A DNA stretch of 64,000 nt from MFD04580-c1 sp963702995. Lineage in GTDB: Bacteria > Planctomycetota > Phycisphaerae > Tepidisphaerales > Tepidisphaeraceae. Shown here one piece after another: positions 1-6,592 of the stretch. The stretch spans positions 2,232,001 through 2,296,000 of the forward strand of contig OY969783.1 in assembly GCA_963702995.1 (NCBI GenBank). The letters are read 5' to 3'. A program made the position numbers and the translations under genes. The first letter of the stretch is position 1. The number at the start of each line of letters is the position of its first letter. The notes below the pieces were generated by a model. The model was not told where the DNA came from, searched no databases, and saw nothing but the letters and a program-made list of their open reading frames with translations.

Positions 1-513
1 CCATGGGTGATGGGGGTTACTTTACTTTCGTTGCAGATCGCGTCCGCTGGCACCGTTCATTCCGGACTTCTCCGGAATTCGGGTTCCGCCACGGTAGCGC
101 CCGCTTCGCCGACGGAATCGGCCCAGACGCTGCGTGGCAATAACGCGGCCAATGTGCTGGCGACGCGGCCCGCGGACGATCCCGGCGCGGCGGCCTGCCC
201 GCGTCCCGCGTCGCATGGGGGGACGGATCTCGGCCGCTTGGGGCCCATGGCGGTGCCGGCGCTCGAAGGTTGGCCAAGCTCAGGCGTGTGGGGAATGGCG
301 GCGGGCGATCGTCTCGGTCGTCGCGGCTCCACTGGCGAAGGGTGGACCCGGCTGGCCGAGGTGTCGTACGTCGATCCGACGACGGGGCCGGCCTCGCTTC
401 CGCCCCGGGCCGTACAGGTGCCGGTTGGCCAGCCAGTGGCGGCATTTCTTATCACGCTGGTGCTGGCGCTGATGTGGGGGCGACGGGCCGTGGGCATGCG
501 CCGCTCGCGATAG
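1..513 (+). CDS. Hypothetical protein with C-terminal membrane segment, possibly cut at its 5' end
   Basis: I do not recognise this protein. The frame is open to the left edge of the window, so the start may lie outside; the first start codons inside are GTG at 7 and ATG at 10. The body is low-complexity and rich in Gly, Ala, Pro and Arg. The last 30 residues hold one hydrophobic segment (around AAFLITLVLALMWG) followed by several Arg, an arrangement like the sorting tails of exosortase substrates, but no clear Pro-Glu-Pro motif precedes it. It converges on the next gene. It could also be a chance open frame in GC-rich DNA. Confidence 0.4.
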   Translation, partial: PWVMGVTLLSLQIASAGTVHSGLLRNSGSATVAPASPTESAQTLRGNNAANVLATRPADDPGAAACPRPASHGGTDLGRLGPMAVPALEGWPSSGVWGMAAGDRLGRRGSTGEGWTRLAEVSYVDPTTGPASLPPRAVQVPVGQPVAAFLITLVLALMWGRRAVGMRRSR

Positions 514-528
514 CCGCAGCCCGCCGTC

Positions 529-1206
529 TCATTTCGAGCCCCCTCCCCGGGGGGCCTCCCTCTTCGGCTCCCAGAGGAATACGCCAGCTGGGTCGATGTA
601 CCCGATCTTCTGCCCCAGGCGCACCCGCGCATGGCCGCCCGCGAACGGGCCGGCTTCATCATATTGAATCGGAAGCACGAGCTTCCCATTCACATCGACA
701 TACCCCCAGAGCCCGGGCGAAGCGACGGTCTCGCCGTCGTCGGAGAGCTGAAACCCCGTGTTGACGCGGGCAAGGCCTTCGGAGAAATCGGTCGCCGCGT
801 CATACTCGGGCGCGACGATGTACCGACCTTTCGCGTCAATATAGCCCCACTTCCCCCCGACGAACGTCGCGCCCGGCCGCTCCGACCGGAGGAGCGCGCC
901 GCCAAGGTTCACTCGCGCCCTGCCATCGACGAACTCGCCGGCGTAGTCAAACTGCGGGTCGATGACAATGCGGCCGAAGAGATCCGCGTAGCCCAGCTTG
1001 CTCCCCGCGCTGATGACTCGGAACGACACCGGGTCCGTTGTCGCCTGCTGACGCACGAGGGCGGGCATCGCCGACAGCGCGGGGAGGGGCAGCGGCCCGT
1101 CCTCCGCCGCTGGTGGCTGGCACCCGCCCAGCCCGGCCGCGGATAAAGCGGCCGCGACGAGGGGAAGCCACGCGAGCGATTGTCTGTTGGATCGAGATAA
1201 TGCCAT
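529..1206 (-). CDS. WG-repeat (KWG) lipoprotein
   Basis: A secreted, probably lipid-anchored protein made of WG repeats. The N-terminus has a basic start, a hydrophobic stretch and a lipobox ending LGGC, with the lipid-accepting Cys near residue 29. Four repeats of the type G-Y-(I/V)-D-x-x-G-(K/R) follow, with WGYIDAKGRYIV and WGYVDVNGKLVL the clearest. The repeats are thought to form a beta structure; the role is unknown. The ATG at 1206 is well supported: an AAGGAGG ribosome site lies five bases upstream on this strand. It is transcribed alone. Confidence 0.85.
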   Translation of the reverse strand: MALSRSNRQSLAWLPLVAAALSAAGLGGCQPPAAEDGPLPLPALSAMPALVRQQATTDPVSFRVISAGSKLGYADLFGRIVIDPQFDYAGEFVDGRARVNLGGALLRSERPGATFVGGKWGYIDAKGRYIVAPEYDAATDFSEGLARVNTGFQLSDDGETVASPGLWGYVDVNGKLVLPIQYDEAGPFAGGHARVRLGQKIGYIDPAGVFLWEPKREAPRGGGSK

Positions 1207-1626
1207 GACCCCTCCTTGGGGCGAACAGCCCGCGACCGCTCCGCGGGACGGGCCGGGAATACTTTACCAGAGGCCATACTCGCCCTGATGGCGCGCGTCG
1301 GATCGACAAGAGGCGATGACAGTCGTTGCCACGCCGGCCGGTGTGGCCGTTTTTCGGGGCGATACCGTTTCTCACGCGATAACATCACGCCGGGTGCCCT
1401 GCCCCACGCTTGCGTGGAGATGCTCTTCTCTGTTTCGAAATCTGTCGGGTCCGCAAGACGCAGGCATGCCCGCGCGAGCATGGGGCATTTCACGCGAGCG
1501 AGAACGCTCCCGCCACGTCGGCCCGGGCGTCCGCCCCTTGATGCCACAAAACGATAGCGACTCCCACGCGGGCTCGCGGCCAAAGTATTTCTTTCCGGCA
1601 TGAGCGCGTTGGCATATAGTGTCGCC
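1207..1626. other. Divergent intergenic region, no gene seen
   Basis: This holds the promoters of the WG lipoprotein (leftward) and the HEAT-like protein (rightward). The only structure I can point to is the dispersed palindrome at 1391-1428. Open frames crossing it change character between the flanks and look like chance frames. Confidence 0.5.
1391..1428. repeat. Dispersed repeat with palindromic core, copy 1
   Basis: The core CCACGCTTGCGTGG is a perfect hairpin. The surrounding 50 bases match a second intergenic copy at 25590-25640 at roughly three positions in four. Both lie in non-coding gaps. Confidence 0.6.
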
Positions 1627-2856
1627 ATGAGAGCCAAGTCTTCCCGGGGACGGGCTGGCTCGGACAGAAAATCCCTGTGCGGCCGCCGTCGGATCGGTCG
1701 GCCGATCGGGGCTGCCCGGCTTCTGCTCGCCGTCTTGACCGCCTGTCTCATGCCGATCGGGCGTGGCGGGATAGCCCCTGTCGCTCTCGCGGCCGAACTC
1801 CCCGAGGCCCGACGGGCGGAGATCGAACGTCGCCGCGAAGCCTGGCTCGCCACCTGCAACGATCTTGCCCCCCTCGAAGGAAAGCACCGCTTCGATCAGA
1901 TCTTTCACTTCCGCATCGACGGAAAGGCGCTGGTCCTGGTCCCGCTGATTGAGCCGATCAAGAATCGCTCCACCCTGCGCGTCGATCTAGAGGGCGAGCC
2001 GATGCCCGCCCGGCTCATGTTTTCCGTCTGGGTCGGCCGCCGTCAGGGAATGGGGAGCCCGCGCTTCGACTTGTTTCATGAGCGATACGACGACGACGGC
2101 GTCATCCACTCGATGCGGGTGTTCCTTTCGCGAGACGTCCGAATTACTTACCGGAGCTTCGGAGATCACCTGATTCGCGATGTGGTCTTCGAAGAAACGG
2201 CCGACGGCGTCTCGCTCGACGCCTCCGATGGCAACGCCAAAACCATCGAACTGCACGAGCCTGACTTCATCACCTTCCGCCGCCGTCACGTCCGCGAGAC
2301 GGAGGCCTTCCTTCGCCCGATCCTGCGGGAGCTGGGCCAGGAGGCCGTCCTCGCTCCCGACGCGGCGGCGGCGTGGCAGGTATTGGCGGACGACTGGCCT
2401 GAAAGCCCCGACGTCCGCGCGAAGGTGATCGCCCAGCTACCCGACCTGGGGAACGACGACTTCCGCCGTCGCGAGGCGGCCGCCCATTCCATCGCCGCCA
2501 CCGGGATCGCCGGCGCCACCTCCGTCGCCCATATCGAGCGGGAGGGCCTTTCACCGGAGCAGAACCGCCAGCTCGACGCGATCCTTTCCCTCTATCGCCC
2601 CCTCCCCGACGACGACGCCGAGAACCTCCACGATGATGTCCCGTTCCTGCTCGATTGCCTGACGTGTGAGGAACCCGTCGCCCGATCTGTCGCCCTGCGT
2701 CGCCTTCAAAAGCTGACCCCCGCGGCCGCGAAAGTCGAACCGAAGGACCTGGCCGACGACGCCGACCAACGCATCTCCGTCATCGCCGCCCTGCGCGAGC
2801 AGGTTTCCCTCCTGCCCCAATCTCCGGCGCGAACCCAGCCTGCCAAGACGCCGTGA
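1627..2856 (+). CDS. Secreted protein with HEAT-like helical C-terminal region
   Basis: About 409 residues. A long basic N-terminus (residues 1-30) leads into a hydrophobic signal segment ending near VALAAEL, so it is probably exported. The middle (about 60-220) is a mixed domain I do not recognise, with a stretch on residues such as RFDLFHERYDDDG. The last 170 residues look like short paired helices of the HEAT type: one repeat is near DDFRRREAAAHSIAATG and another near EPVARSVALRRLQKL. HEAT-like repeats are common in planctomycete secreted proteins. The ATG at 1627 is preferred over an upstream GTG in the same frame. It ends 18 bases before the structured region upstream of the reverse transcriptase and could share its transcript. 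Confidence 0.65.
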   Translation: MRAKSSRGRAGSDRKSLCGRRRIGRPIGAARLLLAVLTACLMPIGRGGIAPVALAAELPEARRAEIERRREAWLATCNDLAPLEGKHRFDQIFHFRIDGKALVLVPLIEPIKNRSTLRVDLEGEPMPARLMFSVWVGRRQGMGSPRFDLFHERYDDDGVIHSMRVFLSRDVRITYRSFGDHLIRDVVFEETADGVSLDASDGNAKTIELHEPDFITFRRRHVRETEAFLRPILRELGQEAVLAPDAAAAWQVLADDWPESPDVRAKVIAQLPDLGNDDFRRREAAAHSIAATGIAGATSVAHIEREGLSPEQNRQLDAILSLYRPLPDDDAENLHDDVPFLLDCLTCEEPVARSVALRRLQKLTPAAAKVEPKDLADDADQRISVIAALREQVSLLPQSPARTQPAKTP

Positions 2857-2873
2857 GCGATCGCCGCTTTTCC

Positions 2874-3005
2874 TCGCGAAGGGTGTGGCCGACTATTGTG
2901 GCGATACCTCGTTTTCGACCGGGGGGCGCCAAACGTAGGGCGTGGTTCACCACGCCCTGCGTTTCGGTCGGTTACCGCCACAAACGCTGACCACACCCCT
3001 TGCGA
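2874..3005 (+). ncRNA. 132-nt near-continuous hairpin upstream of retron RT; candidate msd-like element
   Basis: Four nested stems close a TTCA loop. Outer stem 2874-2888 pairs with 2991-3005 (15 nt, one mismatch, one G-U). Then 2896-2908 pairs with 2970-2983, 2917-2921 with 2965-2969, and 2931-2945 with 2950-2964 (15 nt, one G-U). No T-run follows, so it is not a standard terminator. Retrons carry a non-coding RNA with a long msd hairpin upstream of the RT gene, so this is the natural candidate. The fit is incomplete: msr should lie 5' of msd on the same strand, and here that would fall in the end of the preceding gene. The strand and boundaries are therefore unproven. Confidence 0.55.
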
Positions 3006-3015
3006 ACGTCGTTCC

Positions 3016-3234
3016 ACGGTGTTGCTTGACGCGTCGCAGGTTGTCGCCCACAATCCGCCGGGCCACAGGGGCGGCTCAAGCCTGACGACGGGCACGCCGC
3101 AAGGCGCGTCCGCTTGTTGCTCCGGGGTTACCCCGGGGGCGTTCGATCACCATGATTCGGGGCGCACGACGGAGGGGCGCTACCACGCCCGTCCCGTCGC
3201 GCCGGACAAGACACGTTGGGCCGCCCCCTGGCCC
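3016..3234 (+). ncRNA. Cluster of hairpins directly upstream of retron RT; candidate msr or other part of the retron RNA
   Basis: No gene is seen here. Visible stems: CCGCC/GGCGG around 3056-3076; a nine-pair stem with a GCAA tetraloop at 3090-3111; CCGGGG-TTA-CCCCGG at 3122-3136; a 43-nt interrupted hairpin at 3161-3203; and GGGCC/GGCCC at 3218-3234. A weak long-range pairing between about 3016-3033 and 3198-3216 could act as flanking a1/a2 repeats. I cannot assign msr, msd or the branching G with confidence. It ends about 30 bases before the RT start. Confidence 0.45.
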
Positions 3235-3263
3235 GTCCAATCGACCTTCGCTCCGAGTGCACG

Positions 3264-4628
3264 ATGCGGCTTGACCGCTCGCGGTTCATCTATTCGCTCG
3301 CTGGGGCGCTGCTGGCCGACGAATGGGCGGCCGCGCCGATCCGCGCGGCGCTTCGCCGCTCGACCCTCGACCGCTCCTTTCAAGCCCGCAAACTTGATCT
3401 GCGACTCCTTGCCGCCTTCGCCGAAAGGCCCGTCTACGGCCCGCTTGTTGACTTTCTGATGGCGGATAGAGGCCTGGCCCGCGCGATTGCCCGCGCCGCG
3501 GCCGCCGTGCCGACACCGTCACCCCGGTTCCCGCGGCGCCGGGTCACGATGGGCCCGGCGCCGCTGTGGCTGGCCGGGCCCTGCGTGCCGGCGATCGCCA
3601 CCGAACAGGACTTGGCGGCCTGGTTCGCAATGGACATCAAACGCCTGAAGTGGCGGGCGGACGTGTCGGGAAGGAACCGCCGCCATCCCCCTGGGCCTCT
3701 GCGGCCGTACCGATATCGCTGGGTATCGCGGCGAGAAGGGATGGCGCGGCTGCTGGAAATCCCCAAGGCCCCCTTGAAGCGGATGCAGCGTAAGGTCCTC
3801 TCGGAAATTTTGAGCCTCGTCCCCACCCACCCTTCCGCGCATGGGTTTCGTCGCGGGCGATCGATCCTCACCAACGCCGCGGCCCATTGTGGCAAGGAGG
3901 CCGTGCTTCGGCTCGACCTCACCGACTTCTTTCCCAGCGTCACTTCGGCGCGCATTTTCCGGGCGTTCCGGGCGCTGGGTTATCCGGCCGACGTCGCGCG
4001 TCTGCTGATGGGGCTTTGTACGACCTCGTTGCCCGCGGATGTCTGGGAGGGTCGCCCCGGCGCCCGCCTCGGCGCCGACGACGCGGCCTGGCAACGCCTC
4101 CGCGGCCGGCACTTGCCGCAGGGGGCGCCGACGTCGCCGGCGCTCGCCAACCTCGCCGCTGCCCGTCTCGACCGTCGCCTCGACGCGCTCGCCCGCGCCG
4201 CCGGTTTCATCTACACCCGTTACGCGGATGACCTGACATTCTCAGGCAGCGACGAGCTGGCCAGGTCGAGCAAGCGTCTGGCGACGCACGTCGCCGTCAT
4301 CGCGGCCGACGAGGGCTTCTCTCTTAACCATCGCAAGACTCGCCTGATGCGCTGTGGCGTCCGACAGAGCGTGACGGGCGTGGTCGTCAATGTCCGCCCC
4401 AACATCACCCGTGCCGCGTTCGACCGGCTCAAGGCGATCCTGACGAACTGCGTCCGCCACGGCCCGGCATCGCAGAGCGAGGAGCCCCTGAGTCACCTTC
4501 GTGCTTCCCTGGCGGGAACCATCGCGCAGATCGGCTCCATCCACCCCGCCCGCGGCGCCAAACTGAGGGGGATTTACGATCGCATCTCCTGGGCCGCTGA
4601 CGCGGAGGCCCTCCCGCCAGCCCCGTGA
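3264..4628 (+). CDS. Retron-type reverse transcriptase
   Basis: RNA-directed DNA polymerase of the retron family, about 454 residues. Positions from the ATG at 3264: a roughly 100-residue helical N-terminal extension; motif LRLDLTDFFPS with the first catalytic Asp near 218; NAAAH at 204-208, matching the retron NAxxH signature; LPQGAPTSP; the YADD active site at 320-323; and VTG at 370-372, the second retron signature. Retron RTs make a branched RNA-DNA hybrid (msDNA) from an adjacent non-coding RNA and work in anti-phage defence with an effector. No intron maturase or endonuclease domain is present. A TTG at 3216 in frame is possible but lies within a hairpin. The gene converges on a metalloprotease gene 35 bases away. 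Confidence 0.93.
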   Translation: MRLDRSRFIYSLAGALLADEWAAAPIRAALRRSTLDRSFQARKLDLRLLAAFAERPVYGPLVDFLMADRGLARAIARAAAAVPTPSPRFPRRRVTMGPAPLWLAGPCVPAIATEQDLAAWFAMDIKRLKWRADVSGRNRRHPPGPLRPYRYRWVSRREGMARLLEIPKAPLKRMQRKVLSEILSLVPTHPSAHGFRRGRSILTNAAAHCGKEAVLRLDLTDFFPSVTSARIFRAFRALGYPADVARLLMGLCTTSLPADVWEGRPGARLGADDAAWQRLRGRHLPQGAPTSPALANLAAARLDRRLDALARAAGFIYTRYADDLTFSGSDELARSSKRLATHVAVIAADEGFSLNHRKTRLMRCGVRQSVTGVVVNVRPNITRAAFDRLKAILTNCVRHGPASQSEEPLSHLRASLAGTIAQIGSIHPARGAKLRGIYDRISWAADAEALPPAP

Positions 4629-4663
4629 CCGGCGGTCGCCGTCCCTTCACGCTGAGCGTCGGA

Positions 4664-5134
4664 TCATCCGCGCGGCGGGCGGGGGAAACCCCAGGTGGCG
4701 GCGAGGGCGTCGGCGGCGAGCTCGGGGTCTTCGCCGGGCCAGCGGCCGCCGTGGCGGAGGTGGGCGTGGGCGATCTCGTGCGCGATGAGCCAGCGGATGA
4801 AAGGCTCGCTCCGGTAGCGAAGGGTTCGCTTGAGCACGACCGATCGCGACGGCCGATCGCGGCCGGGGGAGGCGACCGGGACGTGCATCATCCGCCCCGG
4901 CTCATAGTCGTAGAGCATGAAACCGGGGTCTTCAACCAAGTCGATGCGGACGTCGGTTGGCAGCGCGCGGAAGACATCGACCACGAACGGCCGCAGGAAG
5001 GCGTCGAGCGGAAAGCGGTCGAGCCATCGATGCAGCGGGTCGCGCTCGGCGCTGCGGAGAGCGAAGGGGCCGTGCGGCGACAGGATGGGGAGCGACCAGT
5101 TTGACAGAAAAGTCCTTTTGTGAATCGGCCGCAA
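4664..5134 (-). CDS. Small HExxH metalloprotease-like protein next to the retron RT
   Basis: About 156 residues with a zinc-protease motif HEIAHAHLRHGG near residue 118: the two His and the Glu of HExxH are present, and an acidic stretch (GEDPELAADALAATWGF) follows that can supply the third ligand, as in gluzincin and M48-like families. It lacks signal or membrane segments, so it is probably cytoplasmic. The start used here is a TTG at 5134; an internal start is possible. Residues 30-100 resemble no domain I can name. It lies tail to tail with the RT. A link to the retron is inference; it could be an unrelated SprT- or ImmA-like peptidase. Confidence 0.7.
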   Translation of the reverse strand: MRPIHKRTFLSNWSLPILSPHGPFALRSAERDPLHRWLDRFPLDAFLRPFVVDVFRALPTDVRIDLVEDPGFMLYDYEPGRMMHVPVASPGRDRPSRSVVLKRTLRYRSEPFIRWLIAHEIAHAHLRHGGRWPGEDPELAADALAATWGFPRPPRG

Positions 5135-5209
5135 CAGGGGCGGACGACAGTCAAGCAGTCAAGTTTAGGTCAGCTCCCACCGAACGTCGCCCCACTTGGA
5201 GCGGGCGAC

Positions 5210-6283
5210 CTACCCGATTACCGCCAGTGCGCTGGATCCGGCCGTTTCGCGGAGCTGGCCGCAGGCGGCGTTGACGTCGTCGCCGCGGGCGTCGCGAACG
5301 TGCGCAACCAGCCGACCCTCCCGTAGATGCGCCAGGAAACGCGTCGTGCGTTCGAGTGGCGGGCGGTGATATCGTGCGCCGCTCAGTCCAGTACCGATGG
5401 CGTTGTACGGGATCAGGTTGACATGGAAGCGGTCGCGATGCAGAAGCTCAACCAGAGCGGCCGCGTGCGCGTCGCTGTCGTTGACCCCATCGATCAGACA
5501 GTATTCGATGGTCGGGATGCGGCCGGTGCGGGCGTGGTAACGCCGCGTCGCCTCGATCACGTCCATCACACCATACCGCCGGTTCATCGGGACGATCCGC
5601 GAGCGGGTTTCATCATCGGCGGCGTGAAGAGACAGCGCCAAGTGGACGTTCAGATCGGCTTCGGCGAGGCGGTCGATGCCAGGGACGACGCCCACGGTAC
5701 TGACCGTCACCTGCCGCCAGCCGAGCCCGCCCAGGTCAGGGTCGGCGATCCGGCGAACGGCCGCCAGGACGTGATCCAGGTTGTGCATGGGCTCACCCAT
5801 GCCCATGAAGACGATGGTCGTCAGCTTGCGGCCGACGTCTCCCGCCGCGCGGCGCAGGTGGAGGAACTGTTCGACAATCTCGTGCGGCTCGAGGTTGCGC
5901 TCCAAGCCGCGGCGCGTGCTGGCGCAGAAGTCACACCCCATCGCGCAGCCGATCTGCGAAGAGACGCACCCCATCGTGCGGTCGGCGCGGTGGGTCGGCA
6001 TGAGGACGGTCTCGACCGCCCCGCCGGCGGGAAGGCCGATCAGGAGCTTGGTCGTACCGTCCCCACTGACTGTTCGGGCCAAGGCGGGCGCGGAGCGAAC
6101 GGTGAACGTCTGCTCCAGCCATGCGCTCACTCGCGACCCGATGCGTTCGATCTCGCCGAACAGCGGCTTCCCGTTCGCGGCGTAGTAGGCGCGGAGGATG
6201 GCTCTGGCGTGGACGGGGTTCAGACCGGCCGCCGTAATCGCTTCACGAAGGGAAGGGATGTCGAACTCGGCGAGCGAACGCAT
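5210..6283 (-). CDS. rlmN: Dual-specificity RNA methyltransferase RlmN
   Basis: Radical-SAM enzyme that methylates C2 of A2503 in 23S rRNA and A37 of some tRNAs. The protein is about 357 residues, the normal length. The cluster motif CxxxCxxC is at residues 113, 117 and 120 (IGCAMGCDFC), followed by FMGMGEPMHNLD, typical of RlmN. Later blocks TVSTVGVVPGI, NVHLALSLHA and EYCLIDGVND are also family hallmarks, and a Cys near the C-terminus (NAACGQL) fits the catalytic Cys that forms the methyl-transfer intermediate. The ATG at 6283 gives the usual N-terminus; an in-frame extension upstream would run into a repeat element. Confidence 0.96.
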   Translation of the reverse strand: MRSLAEFDIPSLREAITAAGLNPVHARAILRAYYAANGKPLFGEIERIGSRVSAWLEQTFTVRSAPALARTVSGDGTTKLLIGLPAGGAVETVLMPTHRADRTMGCVSSQIGCAMGCDFCASTRRGLERNLEPHEIVEQFLHLRRAAGDVGRKLTTIVFMGMGEPMHNLDHVLAAVRRIADPDLGGLGWRQVTVSTVGVVPGIDRLAEADLNVHLALSLHAADDETRSRIVPMNRRYGVMDVIEATRRYHARTGRIPTIEYCLIDGVNDSDAHAAALVELLHRDRFHVNLIPYNAIGTGLSGARYHRPPLERTTRFLAHLREGRLVAHVRDARGDDVNAACGQLRETAGSSALAVIG

Positions 6284-6355
6284 GAGATTCGAAGTGTACA
6301 GGCCTCTCACGCCGGCCGCGATAGGAGCGCACGATTGCGGCGGATCAGGTCTGAT

Positions 6356-6481
6356 CCCCTCTCCCGGTACTCGGGGGAGGGATAGGGTGGGGGCTTCGGC
6401 GTGACGAATGCCGGTTTGGCAATTCGTCATTTCAGCGATGACGCTCCCTCCCCCGCCCTCCCCCGGAGTACCAGGAGAGGG
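6356..6481. repeat. 126-bp MITE/REP-like inverted repeat element
   Basis: Arms at 6356-6393 and 6444-6481 are inverted copies of each other with a few differences; each arm is itself partly palindromic around GGTACTC. The centre has a second stem, 6403-6409 with 6422-6428. The whole unit could form a cruciform. It sits between the divergent rlmN and GH31 genes, and has no coding content. Confidence 0.75.
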
Positions 6482-6592
6482 AGAAAGAGATCGGGAAGAA
6501 CCGCGTGGCGAGGGCAAACGTTGAACGCCTTCCGTCATATCGGGTTTCGTGTCAAAATTGCCGCCGGGGAAGCCTTTGAACGGAGCACTCGC

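Noticed and set aside
2874..3005. Rho-independent terminator of the upstream gene
   Set aside because: The stem is far too long, has an internal-loop plan, and lacks a T-run.
3264..4628. Diversity-generating retroelement RT
   Set aside because: No template/variable repeat pair or Avd gene is visible, and the RT has NAxxH and VTG, which mark retrons.
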